A program made the translations under genes and the position numbers. DNA of 64,000 bases, taken from NCBI GenBank assembly GCA_015039465.1, contig MU130362.1:262667-326666 (forward strand), read 5' to 3'. Below the pieces are notes generated by a model. The model was not told the origin of the DNA. It made no database searches and worked only from the letters and a program-made list of their open reading frames with translations. Shown in pieces: positions 34,485 through 47,083 of the stretch. This stretch comes from Phlegmacium glaucopus. Its lineage: Eukaryota > Basidiomycota > Agaricomycetes > Agaricales > Cortinariaceae. Numbering within the stretch: the first letter of the stretch is position 1; each line of letters starts with the position of its first letter.

Positions 34485-35264
34485 TGATGTACCTGCAGTG
34501 AGGACAGACCGCAAGTAGTACATAGTTTGTGGGGTTGATGTAGTTCTCTTCGGTAGGTGATAGTGAGGTTTTATGAGGTGCGAAGGTTCGCTTTAAAGTG
34601 CAAGATAATGTGCAGAAAAAGCAAAGTTTGCAGGATGATTTTGAAGGAGTGCAAGAGTAGCTTAGTACGATATTCCAAAGGTGGGATCAAAAGTGTGGTA
34701 ATTTGTCCATTCTCCTCTGTTGCTTCCTCTTACTTGCTACTGCTAATAATATAGTAACTAGCAAATAGCTAAGTGTGGAAAGGTGAAACAGAAATGTAAA
34801 ATGCAGGTTAAAGCAGAGTCACATGGATCTGGTAATTTGGTAATGAAACATAGGAGATAAGAGCCAAATAAAAGGAGACAAGATAAAAATAAAGGTGATG
34901 AGTAATACAGTCACCTGAGTGACCTTTGTTGGAGTCATGTTTAAAGATTGCAAGAACAGCTGGTAACTGCAAATGATAATGCAAATGTTGGTGATGACTG
35001 CAAGTATCTGCAATGATCTGCAATGATCTGCAATGATCTGCAATGACCTGCAATGACCTGCAATGACCTGTGATGATCTGTGGTGATCTGCAATGACCTG
35101 CAATGACCTGCAATGACCTGCAATGACCTGCAATGATCTGCAAGTATCTGCAACAATATGTGAGCATCTGCAAGTATCTGTGAGCATCTGCAAGTATACT
35201 GCAAAGGTTATGAAACTGCAAAAATGGTGTGTTTATGTCCCTAGACGTCTCCTGGGTCCTATCA
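34485..35264 (+). mobile_element. solo LTR, TGATGTACC family, variant copy
   Basis: It starts TGATGTACCTGCAGTGAGG and ends GGGTCCTATCA. The 4-bp duplication CCAT flanks it (34481-34484 and 35265-35268), and the minus-strand LTR it interrupts is continuous across the site. Its right part contains an expanded decamer array. No internal retrotransposon region is present. Confidence 0.82.
34997..35190. repeat. decamer array TCTGCAATGA
   Basis: About 19 tandem units of a 10-bp word (TCTGCAATGA, CCTGCAATGA and variants) inside the LTR at 34485-35264. The other LTR copies have no comparable block, so this expansion arose after insertion or in a sub-lineage. Confidence 0.85.
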
Positions 35265-35624
35265 CCATGTTGTTTTGCATTTACTTTCTTTCATCTTTCC
35301 ATATATATATTTTTATCATTCCTTCAAAACAGGAGGTCATTCAACTGACCTCCTTACTCATCATCTTTATTTTTACTTTGTCTCCTATTCTTTCATTACC
35401 AAACTACTGGGTCAATGTGATTTCGCATTAGCTCAATTTTTACATTACTGTTTTGCATATCTGCACCTGGTTAGTTTACAGCTCTTGTATTAAGTATCCG
35501 TAGCAAGTAGGAAGGAAGACAAACAAGAGATGGCCAGAGTTTTGATCCTCTAAAATTTGCAGCAACGTTCTAAGTCAATAGTCTCATTCTTTAAGCTATT
35601 TTGCATACTTCACTATCTTCACGG

Positions 35625-36968
35625 TATTGTGCACCAATACTGATTGGTAGCATGAGAAGAAAGCTTAAAAGTTGCCATCATGAAAATAAGCGGATTTTGA
35701 ATTCACTTACCTATTTTGGAAGCAGCCCTGAATCGTGTTCCTGGTCAACAAATCATTCGTTCAATGATATCATCCTCATCGCTCATCTTATTTGCAATGT
35801 CTCACACTATGCTGTCTATCGTTTACACTATTGACATGCTCCTAAGCATCTACCATCCATTTGTTCCTTGGCTAGCAATCCAACAAAGCAATCAATCTAC
35901 TATTCACACCGGTCATTGGCTCGTGTTTGATCGCATCTTTGGTCCATCATTTCAAGAACGGCCTCTTTATGGACGCATCAGCCACATCTCCCATTATGTC
36001 AGAGGCTTTGTCATTGTTGTTGTGGCTATGGACCCACAAGCGCCATCTATCTTGCCATCCCCCGCTCTTGGATCACACTCAGTCCCCTATCTTTGATTAT
36101 CTACCTCTTATCTTATCACTCACTGCCAAAACCATCATTCACACGGTACATGAAGCCTTCCCACCCTCTTTATGACAACTTAGGAAGTCCAGGAGGATCA
36201 CAACTAAGCAGGAATTGCAAATGAATCAGCAGCAGAGGATTATTCTCACAGTGTGTCAAGTGTTATCAAGACTGCACAACATGGGATCATGGGCAAGTAG
36301 TATTTTCTCAGGAACAAGGCTGCACCTTTCAAGTGTTGACTCAGGACCTTTCACATTTTTGACATGACCACATGCCTATGGAGTTGATATATTTTTGCTA
36401 TTGGACTATGTACACTGCCTTCTTTTCTTTTCTCTTGCACTTTGACACTTTACAGATTTTTTTATTGTTCCTTCTTCTTTTCCATTGTTCTTTTCTTCTC
36501 CCAGCTGTCCTCTCTTTATCTTTCTTCCTTTGACAGCCCGTACTTCTTTCTTTTTATTGTTCTACATAGCCTCATCCTTAGGGTATAAATACTGCTCTTT
36601 TGTACCAGGATAGGTAATTTACCTCAATTCATTCTTACTCCCCAACAGTCATCCTCTCAGTGGAATTCCAGTGAATTCCTCCCTCAAGTTCGCTTTTTCA
36701 ACCTTTTATCTGTTACTGTCCCCTACTGTCAATTGCTATAGTCTTGCTGAAGACTCTTTCTTACCCATCCTCATCCTCATCCTCTACCTCAGTCACCTTC
36801 TAAGACCTTCATCCTCATCCTCCTCACCTCTATTCTTTCCCCCTACCTCTGTGTGTTACAAGTCAAGGTTACACCTTCCCTAAACAAACAACAGGAAGAC
36901 TCTTGACCTAAAGACTGGTCCACTGCTCTCTGGTTAGTGTTTATATAACAACACAAACAATGATTTAT
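35625..36968 (+). mobile_element. R1 repeat, copy D
   Basis: It is a nearly complete R1 unit from TATTGTGCACCAATACTGA to AACACAAACAATGATTTAT, inserted in the minus-strand solo LTR. Flanks CACGG and AAAGG are a partial target duplication. The TATA-like block GGGTATAAATACTGCTC lies near 36581. The conserved frame is broken by an internal deletion near 36040. Confidence 0.75.
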
Positions 36969-38053
36969 AAAGGTTTTCTTGCCTTGCGTATTTCAATACT
37001 GCAAACTTCTCCTAAACTCTATTGAGGAAATCTACATTAACCCCACAAACTACCTTACTAGTTGCGGTCTGACCTCACCGCAGGTACATCAATGTCGACT
37101 GAATGATTTGTTGACCAGGAATGTGATTTAAGGCTGCTTCCAAACCAGGCAAGTGAATTCAAAGTCCACTTATTTTCATGATGGCAACTTTTAAGCTTCG
37201 TTCCCATGCTCTACCAATCAGTATTGGTGTGCTTTAACAGCGCATACTTCTTTCTCTTTATTGTTTTACATAGCCTCATCCTTAGGGTATAAATACTGCT
37301 CTTTTGTACCAGGATAGGTAGTTCCTCCCAGTTCCTTCCAATTCATTCTTAGTCCCCAACAGTCATCATCTCAGTGGAATTCCAGAGAATTCCTCCACTA
37401 AGTTCGCTTTTTCAGCCTTTAACTGTTGCTGTCCCCTATTGTCTACTGCTATAGTCTTACTGAAGATGCTTTCTCATTCATCCTCTTCTCTATACTTTTT
37501 CACCTCAGTCACCTTTCTATTCATCTTCATCCTCATCCTCATCACCTCTATTCTTACCCCCTACCTCTGTGTATTACAAGTCTAAGGCTAAGCCTTCCCT
37601 AAACAAATAACAGGGAGTCTCTTGACCTAAAGACTGGTCCACTGCTCTCTGGTTGGTGTTACATAACAACACAAACAACAATTTATAATGTCAAGTCATA
37701 ATTTTCTTTAAAGCTGAAGACATATGCAATAGTTTTGAAGAGGCGCTGTGTGGAAATGCTTCAGCCCATTTAGTACTTTTTGCCTTTAAAGTGTTCCAGC
37801 TAGCAAGATGTGCATGATATCTTGGACATAAGAGATAGAGTACATCAGTAAGATCTCATATTGATCAAGCCTAACTCTCACCCTGAACATCCAAGCTCCT
37901 CAGTAAAGGATAGTTTGAGATGTTTTCCTGTTCTGAATTCCTTCAAAGCATGTTCCAGCTAGTTGAATAAGAAGTAGATAAAAATATACTAGTTCACAAA
38001 CTGTAGTGATAGTAAAGAGAATCAAGGATATTGGAATGCTCTTAGTCTGGATA

Positions 38054-39049
38054 NNNNNNNNNNNNNNNNNNNNNNNNNNNNNNNNNNNNNNNNNNNNNNN
38101 NNNNNNNNNNNNNNNNNNNNNNNNNNNNNNNNNNNNNNNNNNNNNNNNNNNNNNNNNNNNNNNNNNNNNNNNNNNNNNNNNNNNNNNNNNNNNNNNNNNN
38201 NNNNNNNNNNNNNNNNNNNNNNNNNNNNNNNNNNNNNNNNNNNNNNNNNNNNNNNNNNNNNNNNNNNNNNNNNNNNNNNNNNNNNNNNNNNNNNNNNNNN
38301 NNNNNNNNNNNNNNNNNNNNNNNNNNNNNNNNNNNNNNNNNNNNNNNNNNNNNNNNNNNNNNNNNNNNNNNNNNNNNNNNNNNNNNNNNNNNNNNNNNNN
38401 NNNNNNNNNNNNNNNNNNNNNNNNNNNNNNNNNNNNNNNNNNNNNNNNNNNNNNNNNNNNNNNNNNNNNNNNNNNNNNNNNNNNNNNNNNNNNNNNNNNN
38501 NNNNNNNNNNNNNNNNNNNNNNNNNNNNNNNNNNNNNNNNNNNNNNNNNNNNNNNNNNNNNNNNNNNNNNNNNNNNNNNNNNNNNNNNNNNNNNNNNNNN
38601 NNNNNNNNNNNNNNNNNNNNNNNNNNNNNNNNNNNNNNNNNNNNNNNNNNNNNNNNNNNNNNNNNNNNNNNNNNNNNNNNNNNNNNNNNNNNNNNNNNNN
38701 NNNNNNNNNNNNNNNNNNNNNNNNNNNNNNNNNNNNNNNNNNNNNNNNNNNNNNNNNNNNNNNNNNNNNNNNNNNNNNNNNNNNNNNNNNNNNNNNNNNN
38801 NNNNNNNNNNNNNNNNNNNNNNNNNNNNNNNNNNNNNNNNNNNNNNNNNNNNNNNNNNNNNNNNNNNNNNNNNNNNNNNNNNNNNNNNNNNNNNNNNNNN
38901 NNNNNNNNNNNNNNNNNNNNNNNNNNNNNNNNNNNNNNNNNNNNNNNNNNNNNNNNNNNNNNNNNNNNNNNNNNNNNNNNNNNNNNNNNNNNNNNNNNNN
39001 NNNNNNNNNNNNNNNNNNNNNNNNNNNNNNNNNNNNNNNNNNNNNNNNN
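38054..39049. other. assembly gap (Ns)
   Basis: 996 unspecified bases. Apparent open frames across the gap are meaningless. Sequence on the left is AT-rich with weak coding-like character on the minus strand; sequence on the right is AT-rich. Confidence 0.99.
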
Positions 39050-40661
39050 ATTTTCATTTGTACTTTTCTTTTTTTATGATGATTTAGTAAAACGGTTGAT
39101 CACTGTTGGGACTTAACCTAAGAACGTTATCCTCATATAATTATAATTATTTTGGACTTCAATATTTCATTTACTCTGTATAATAACTAATACATGATAC
39201 GACCACACTCCTTATCAAAGGTCCACACGCTCATATACCCCCCTCAACTGAGACAGTTGAACTCACTAGGTTTAAACAACTAACCAAATAAAATACAACA
39301 AATACAATAAACAATACAAAATCAAGAGAATACAATACAATGATGTTATAATGATGTCCGAAAATATGGAAACCAAACATCATGACACAAAACTTTTACC
39401 TATTTTTCCTTAGATTCTAGACCCCCATTTTTATCTCTCCATTGTTTAAACATACATTCTTATCTTACACATTAAAGCCTCATTAAAGGTTTTCCCCTTA
39501 CCTAAACTTTAACTATTTTATCCTTTGTATGTTTAAACCTTTTAACATTGCACCATACTTTAAGGTACATACATTGTACACTATATTCTTAAACTTTAAC
39601 AATTTTATCCATTAAAAGTTCCATCCCTCTTAGGGAGGAGTGTGGTCTGGTTTTTTACTACGTGAAGACTAACCTTTATATAACACAACCACTGAACTTA
39701 TTTATAAAAGTAATGTCCATGTGCATGTAACACGGTAAATTGGAAATTTTATTACGTTTATTCATTTATATAATGAATTTACAAACGGAACCCTATATCG
39801 CCAAGTTTTGACCAAGAGTCTAAAGACCGGTTAGTTCTTGGTCTTGGTCTTGGTCTTGGTCTACCGACTCCGGCTTGGTCTTGGTCTTGACTTGGTTATG
39901 AACCAAACCAAACCAACCAAGACCAAGAGACCTGACCAAGTCTTGACTTGAAGCCGTAGGGATGGGAAATGACAGTTAGATAGGTATAACAGATGACGAT
40001 ATCAGAATGACTTCTGAGAAAGAGTAATTAGGAGAAGAGATATGAGAGAGTGGAGTCAGTGAAAATTCTGTAAGTAGGAGTAGGAGTAGTGGAGATGAGA
40101 ATGGGGGATGGAGACACACAATGTTCAAATTCCGATTCGGAAGGGATTTACTTATTGTCCCTCAGGAAACTGGATTTCTGACCAGGTAACGAGAGACCAA
40201 CCACAATATATGATTGTGTTTGTTGTTAAATATTACGGGAAACCTACTTTACAGACTCCACCTACTACCTATAGATCACTATCTCCTCTCGTCATCCTCG
40301 ATGTCTATCACGAACTTTCAGACCAATCCAGACCAATAACCCACGGGTCCCCGAAATTGGTTCTGACTCTGGCCAATCGGAAGCAGGGTCTTGGTTTTTA
40401 TTGGATTGACCTGACGTTGATTGGCCAATGTGATGTCATAGTTATAACACCAATACTACAAACTTCTGGCCTCAAATTTCAAGATATATTTATTTCTAAG
40501 AAATAAGATGTAATTTTAGAAAATCAAATTTAAAATGAGAATCTCTTGTCTAATTGGTGATATCCTAACAAAAATCTATTTTTAACTGGTTCTGGTTCTG
40601 GTTTTCCTAAGTGGTTCTGGTTCTGAGAAAATGGGTACTGAACTGAACTTTGGCATCCCTA
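39050..40661. repeat. decayed transposon ends and CTTGGT microsatellite
   Basis: At 39175-39280 the minus strand has a GTTGAGGGGGG purine tract followed by TATATGAG, as at a polypurine tract and LTR junction, but no LTR pair is seen. At 39833-39860 and nearby the word CTTGGT repeats. The end CTGAACTTTGGCATCCCTA at about 40643-40661 resembles a hAT terminus and abuts the R1 copy F, but its left partner is not identified (possibly in the gap). A 132-codon frame at 40108-40506 shows no domain. Confidence 0.35.
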
Positions 40662-40663
40662 GT

Positions 40664-41815
40664 AAAGGGCAGAAAAAGCAAACTTAAGGGAGGAATTCAC
40701 TGGAATTCCACTGAGATGATGACTGTAGAGGACTAAGAAGTGAATTGGGAGGGAACTGAGGGGAACTACCTATCCTGGTACAAAAGAGCAGTATTTATTT
40801 ATACCCTAAGGATGAGGCTATGTAGAACAATAAAAAAAAGAAATACATGCTGTCAAAGGAAGAAAGATGAAGAGATGACAGCTGCAAGAAGAACAGAACA
40901 ATGGAAAAGAAGAAAGAACAATAAAAAAATCTGTGGGATATCAAAGTGCGAGAGAAGAGAAGAAAAGGCAGTGTGTACAGTCCAATAGCAAAAATATATC
41001 AACTTCATAGCTGTGGGGTCATGTCAAAATGTAAAAGGTCCTGGGTCAACACTTGAAAGGTGCAGCCTTGTTCCCAAGAAAATACTACTTGCCCATGATC
41101 CCATGTTGCACATCCTTGATAACACTTGACATACTGCCAGAATAATCCTTTGCTGCTGATTCCTCTGCAATTCCTGCTTAGTTGTGATCCTCCTGGACTT
41201 CCTAAAGTATGATAAAGAGGGTGGGAAGAATATGTCCATAGCAGTACTTTTCTGTCCCCCACCAGATCTGATCAGAATCTGCTCAGATTCTGCTTGGATT
41301 CTGAGTGGATCCAAGCAGATCTGAGAAAATAGATACCTCTTTCATTAAGGTTAGGGAGGTATTCAGTTTCCATTCTGCTCAGATCTGACCATCTGAGCAG
41401 ATCCACTCAGAATGCCTCCAAAATGTGCTCAGATCTTATCAGATTAGGTGGCTTACAGCAAAGACCTTGTCCATAGATGGGCTGTTCTGGAAATGATAGG
41501 CCATAAATAAGTTCAAATGCAAGCCAATGACCAATGCAAATAGTAGATTGATTGCTTTGTTGTATTGCTAGCCAAGGAATAAAAGATTGGTAAATGTGCA
41601 GGATCATGTCAATAGTGTAAATGGTAGATAGCATGGTGAAAGACATTGTGAATAAGATGAGCAATGATGATGATAATGTTGAATGAATGATTTATTGACC
41701 AGGAACATGATTCAGGGCCACTTCCAAAACAGGCAAGTGAATTCAAAGTCTGCTTTATTTTCATGATGGCAAATTTTAAGCTTTTTACCCATGCTACCAA
41801 TCAATATTGGTGCAT
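40664..41815 (-). mobile_element. R1 repeat, copy F, truncated
   Basis: Minus-strand R1 sequence from the complement of the left end (ending near 41815, ATATTGGTGCATGATA) through the TATA-like block near 40800 to about 40664, where the right end is missing. It is interrupted by the miniature hAT at 41242-41468. Beyond it (41820-42088) is a short acidic coding-like stretch (LPEEEQECIQWEKAAAASAL) broken by TAG, of unknown origin. Confidence 0.7.
41242..41468. mobile_element. miniature hAT, CAGTACTTTAC family, copy 3
   Basis: It starts CAGTACTTTTCTGTCCCCC and ends GGTGGCTTACAGCAAAGACC plus TT; the ends match as inverted repeats at about 15 of 22 positions. A perfect 8-bp duplication GTCCATAG flanks it (41234-41241 and 41469-41476). 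It carries subterminal AGATCTGA and CAGATTCTG arrays, is 227 bp, and interrupts R1 copy F. Confidence 0.82.
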
Positions 41816-42771
41816 GATAGCGCTAACTGGACAACTCAACACAAATTTCTGAGGATGAAGATCCTCTCACCACTCTTCCAGAAGAAGAGCAGGAATGCAT
41901 TCAATGGGAAAAAGCAGCAGCAGCATCTGCTCTCACCCTTAAGATGGATGGTGAACTTCCATTTCCATTCAACTATGGCCTGTAGTCCAACATCAGTGAA
42001 GATCACCCTTTGTAGAGACTCTCCATCATTTTGAGTAGCCTAAGAGCATATTACATTGTTTGAACTCCAGAACTCTCTTAGAGCATCCTGTTAAGTTTAG
42101 ACAAAGGGATAATGTTGGAGTCATTCCAGAACGGAACCGGAACAAGTAACGGAAAGGACTTTGGCCTCAGCATATGTGCTGTGCCACCCAGCTCCTATAG
42201 TGTCCTGATTTTGGAACTGGAAGAAAAAGGAATAAGACGGAAACCTCAGTGACTTAGAGGACAAACACAAGGAGGAAACTAAGTTGATATTCAAAACTGA
42301 GGATAACATACAAGCTTCAAGTACTTAAATAATAAAAGGAATAGCAACCAAAATATAAAAGATAAATATAAAGTGCTGCATTCTGCTCCTGGAAGGTCCT
42401 GCATTCTTGGGTGAATAATCCATAGCGGGTGTGCTGACTAGTGATGTGCTGGCTTGGCCCAGAAGCCAGAAGCCGAGCCAAGCCGAGAAAAATAGGCCAG
42501 GCCGAAGCCAAGCCGTGAGCTTGGCTTCTCTTGGCCCATGGCCTTGGCTTGAGATTTCCGAAGCTACAAGCCATGGCTCAGGCCATGGCTTCAGCTAAAA
42601 ATCAGCGCTGATTCAGCACATTACTCTGTCCAAAAAATTGGCTAAGCAGAGTACTAAATTATGTAAACATACTGTACAGCAACTGTACAGTTTTGATTTT
42701 TTTCCGGCTAATGTTATCAATATTCATCGATAATCATCAAATATTCATTAGTTGTCTTTTTTTAAAACATA

Positions 42772-45700
42772 ATGTCATCCCGTCCAACAAGAATCACCAA
42801 TCCCACATCATGGCTTCTCGACCCAAACAACATTGGGTCACCTGCACTCTCTTTCCATCGCCAAGCAGTTGCAGATGCAGCTGCCGCCAAAGTCGGTGCA
42901 GCAGCACAGCTTCTCAAGGAGAATCCCGTCATTTTACCTCATACATCTTCATCCCTCTCTCTCACCAAACCCACACCATCCTCTAGGCAGCCGAGTCCAA
43001 ATGAAATACTCTCCGAAGATGATGAAGGCAATCCAGGCCCATCCGATGATGGTAGTGGCACTGACTCCGATTCTCCTACAACAACGAAAAAACCTGCAAA
43101 AAAAAGGAGAAAGCAGGCCCAAAAAATGACAGGTAAGTCTGATTTTTTGAACATTTGACATATATAGGTACTTTATCTTTCAAGTTACAGATGCGAGCTC
43201 AGTTGTTGACGAAGATGGAATGATCAATGACGTCAACGTAATCAGCATCGACGATGACAACAACACCATCAAAAAGAAGATAAATCCCACCGCTGATGTC
43301 AAATACTTCTTCAAACCGCTTCCACATGAGGCTAACAATAAAAAAAAGCGCAGTGCTTGTAAGACTTGCGCGTTCGTCTTTTTTCTCATTTTGAGCTGAT
43401 TTTTGAGCTAATGGTTGGACCATAGTGCAGGTACTGGATGTCCCAAGAAGGATGCAATCCTCTTGGCTGACTCTTCCACACAACGACGGCACATGGAATA
43501 TTTACACGCCGTAAGTCTATGCTTTTTTAAAATTTTAATTCTAACTGCTACTATACTATAGGGTGTTTATCGAAAATGGGCGAAAGAAAACAACTTCGAA
43601 TCCATGTTGCCTCGCGATTCGAAAGCGCGCCGAGATGCAGAGAGGGAGCACCTGTCACAAACCTTAGTTGAAGACCACTACACAGTACAGAAGCCTGAGG
43701 ATAAGCCTGTCCCATACAGCAACGAGCTTTTCAAGGAGGCGGCAATACAGTGGTTGGTGGAGACGGACCAGGTACTCCCCCATTTCCGATCTTTGTATTA
43801 TTTTTTTCTCACTTACATCGCACACGATAGCCTATTCAAGCCTTCGAGCACCCTACTTATCAGAAAATGATTCAAATCGCCGCTCGTGCAACGAAACAGG
43901 TTCAGATACCCAATCGCAAACAGACTCGAGAGGCTATCGTCGCGAAATTCAAAGAGCAGATGAGAGCTTTGAGGGATAGATTCAATGTTTGTTCCGTTTC
44001 TTCTTTACTATATTATTTAATTAATCTTTGACTTAGAGCAAAAGTGTTTCTGGTGAAGTGAGTCTCACTTGCGATGCATGGCAAGCCTCAAATGCGAACG
44101 GCTATTTTGCGGTAACTGGGCATTGGATTGAAGAAGTCTCGCCCAACATGTGGAAATTAAAGCACGCGCTGATGTACCTGCGGTGGGATCAGACCGCAAG
44201 TAGTAACGTAGTTCAGAGGGGTTAATGTAGATTTCCTCGATAGAGTTTTAAAGAGAAGTCCGCAGTATCGAAATACGCAAGAAGAGTAGACCGCGAAGAT
44301 AGCAAAGTTCACGAATGATAACGCAGTATGCAAAGTAGCTTAAAGAATGAGACTATTGACTTAGAACGTTGCTGCAAAGTTTATGGGATCAAAACTCTGG
44401 CCGTCTCTTGTTCACCTTCCCTCCTACTCGCTACGGATACTTAATACAAGAGTTGTAAACTAAACCAGGTGCGGATATGCAAAACAGTAATGTAAAAATT
44501 GAGCTAATGCGAAATCACATTAACCCAATAGTTTGGTAACAAAGACATAGGAGATAAAGTAAAAAGAAAGATGATGAGTAAGGAGGTCAGTTGAATGACC
44601 TCCTGTTTCGAAGTATATAATAAAATATATATATGGAAAAATGAAAGAAAGCAAGTGCAAAATTAACACGGACCATAAAAAAACCAGTGCAGGGGATACC
44701 GGAGAGGTAAGGTATGCTTATGCGAACCGTGAAAGACCACGAGATTAGATAATGGCTGTGCAGAGGTAATGCTGCGAAAGGGCGAAATGGCTAAGTCCAA
44801 TATTGATAGAGAAAGTTGAAACTGGTCTGAAGTATGAAGTGCGAAGAGTGATGAGGGTGCTTTCGATAGTTGTAGGGGTCGTAGAATGGTTGTGCGATGT
44901 ATGAGCGAGGAGTAGAAGGTAGTGCCGGACATACGGATGATAGCGCGAGAGTTACTGGTAACCGCGGCCGAGAGTGCGAGTGATAATGGTAACCGCGAGG
45001 TATTCCCGAGTATCTGCGAAGTTGTTAAACCTCGAAAATAACCTGTTTACGAACCTAGAGGCTATATGGGTCCTATCAGCGCTACTAGGATTTACGCAAT
45101 TGAACACGGCGCACAATGGTATTCGTCTTGGACAGGCGCTTTACAAAATATGTGACCGTCTTAATATTGTACACAAGGTATTATTTTATTTTATTGCCAT
45201 GAACTGCGTGTTAATTATATTCAGATTGGACATATAACTTGCGATAATGCCGCAAACAACAACACCATGATGGATGAATTCGCCAAATGTTACGAGAAGA
45301 AAACATTCCGCAAATTTGATGTAAAGAAATGCCATATCAGGTATGTGTCTGCCCTTTCTTTGCAATTCATGCGATGATTATATGATTTAAGATGTCTCGC
45401 TCATATTATTAATCTCGCAACGCAAGCACTGATCTCAACACGAAGCAAATCTAAGTATTACGACCCTCACTCTCAGGACGAGCACCCAGCAGACGTCGAC
45501 GGCATCAATCGTGATGAAATAGGGCTTGTTCGAGCCATATGCGTTAAGGTATCATACTTCAATTAACAATTTCAAATAAAAATTAATTTGAGTTCTATAT
45601 TCAAGTCTCGTTCCTCATCGCAATGAAAGGAATTATTTAAGCATGCCCAAGAACAAAAAAATATGAAACCGGTCCAGCTCCTTCTCGATATGAAAGTACG

Positions 45701-47083
45701 GTGGAGTTCAACCTATGTTATGCTCCACCGAGCTGAGTCACGGCGCGAGGTTAGTTTCTTAAATTATATAATGTCCGAGTCTCATTAACTCACAATCCTT
45801 GCATTGACTAGGCTGTTAACATATTCATCTATGAGCTTGAACGTAAAGAAGACAATATTGAAAAGCGGAGGAAGATTGATGCACTAACATTAAGCGATGA
45901 TGAGTGGGATCGCGTTGGTTGTTCTGTGATCTCTTAGGGGTACGTAAAAAACATATCTACACCTCTATTTGTGCTTTAACTTTAATTGTTATATTTCTAG
46001 TATGCGGATAAGGCTCAGCAGGCATTTTCAGCTGCAAAAACACCCTCATTACACAACGCTCTACCAGCTATTGAAGCCCTTCATACCGCTTGGAGCAAGA
46101 GGACAGAAAAAGCGAAGTATGTGCCATTTAAGGAGGCACTTGAGGCAGCAACTCAAAAACTCGATGATTATTATCAAAAAACGGCCGAATCTGATGCCCA
46201 CATTCTTGCTATGGGTTCGTTAAATGTCTCCTACTTCTAACTTAGTTTCATAATTGATTAGTTGAGCTTTTCTTATAGTTTTACATCCTGGAAGGAAGAT
46301 GTCTCATTTCCGAAAGTATTGGGATTTGGATGTGGAAGATGAAGTTCTTAAACTTCTCAAAGTCAAAGTGCGTATCATGTTATGTGTCTTTTAATATTAC
46401 TTTTTATTAATATATGTTTATTGCAAGTTCGAGGAACGTTACAAAGAATTACAGCAGCCTCAAGCTGGAATGTCTACTGCAATTTCTTGCTCAACAGTTC
46501 ACAAAACTGCAGGATTGCTTCGAAGAAATGTAGTGGACTCTGACTCCGACGAGGACAACAATTTATTACTACACACAAATGAGTCATGGATGGTAGAGTT
46601 TGATCGCTATATCAAAACAGTTGAAGCTGTTTCCGAGGACACTGATATTGTACATTGGTGGGGGGTAAGCAATATAATTTTATAATTTACATCGTCATTC
46701 AATGACCATATTTGTAGCTCAACGCAAGTCGGTATCCTACATGGGCATCACTTGCGCGTGATTACCTCGCAATTATGGCATCATCAGTATCGAGCGAACG
46801 ATCTTTTTCCGCAGCTGGCATCACTATTAGCAAGCGCCGCAATAGGCTCAAGGAAGATATCGTTGAGGCCTTGCAATGTCTGAAGTGTTTATATCATGAA
46901 GAGCTTATTTTTCGTGAGGTTTTAACATCCACAGAGGAAGAGCTTGATATGGACGCTACTGAGATTTTACTGGATAATTCATATGGAAATAAAACTGACT
47001 CAGGTGTAGTAGTTGATGACATGGATGAATTTTCCTGGGATCAGCTCGTACTTGACAATGATTCTGATATAGAGATAATATAA
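42772..47083 (+). pseudogene. hAT transposase 1, recently inactivated
   Basis: A multi-exon gene from ATG 42772 to TAA 47083 with about ten short introns having GTAAGT- or GTATGT-like donors. The domains in order are: a basic N-terminus (KKPAKKRRKQ), a BED-like finger with CKTC and H-x3-H-like residues (43350-43500), the RNase H-like core with TCDAWQAS (44068-44091) and TCDNAANN (45237-45257), an RWSSTY motif near 45700, and the C-terminal hAT dimerisation region with SSERSFSAAG near 46790. It should cut and paste the element by a DDE mechanism in the nucleus. Lesions: the solo LTR after the codon for Ala in KHA, TGA at 45624-45626, and a one-base loss near 45920 in the DRVG/LFCDLL segment. 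The reading frame is otherwise well kept. Confidence 0.88.
44170..45078 (+). mobile_element. solo LTR (909 bp) inside hAT transposase 1
   Basis: It starts TGATGTACCTGCGGTGGGA and ends GGGTCCTATCA. The 4-bp duplication GCGC is at 44166-44169 and 45079-45082. Taking out the LTR and one GCGC rejoins the transposase frame exactly. This is the least decayed copy of the family in the window; the others are at 34072 and 34485. A 4-bp duplication suits some Ty3/Gypsy-like integrases, but no coding region is left to confirm. Confidence 0.93.

Larger units (their letters stand above)
34072..37091 (-). mobile_element. solo LTR, TGATGTACC family, interrupted
   Basis: Read on the minus strand it begins TGATGTACCTGCGGTGAGG (37091) and ends CCTATCA (34072), matching the 909-bp copy at 44170-45078. 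It sits inside R1 copy C and is itself split by a same-family LTR (34485-35264) and by R1 copy D (35625-36968). The flanking 4-mers ACAT and ATGT differ at two positions. Confidence 0.75.
31726..37236 (-). mobile_element. R1 repeat, copy C, inserted in copy B
   Basis: On the minus strand it starts at about 37236 (GTATTGGTG complement of the left end), is interrupted by LTR sequence at 34072-37091, continues 34071 to 33255, is interrupted by a miniature hAT (32756-33254), then continues to the second miniature hAT (31876-32452) and ends at TATAAATC near 31726. It includes the conserved open frame (33601-34071) and the TATA-like block near 32735. Confidence 0.7.
30802..37686 (+). mobile_element. 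R1 repeat, copy B, split by nested insertions
   Basis: The left part (30802 to about 31725) matches R1 from TATTGTGCACCAATACTGA to CTTTGACAACAC. The right part (about 37237-37686) resumes at ACAGCGCATACTTC and continues through the TATA-like block to ACAACAATTTAT. The intervening DNA is an R1 copy in the opposite orientation plus further insertions. The flanks ACAT and ATGT are not identical, so the target duplication is unproven. Confidence 0.65.

Noticed and set aside
37900..39079. Long open frames of 357-385 codons on both strands
   Set aside because: They consist almost entirely of the run of Ns.
40108..40506. 132-codon plus-strand frame
   Set aside because: No domain, no codon-usage or splice support, and it lies among decayed transposon ends.
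39957..40661. hAT element with ends TAGGGATGGGAAATG and GGCATCCCTA
   Set aside because: The ends match only over about seven bases and the flanking 8-mers differ, so the left boundary is not supported.
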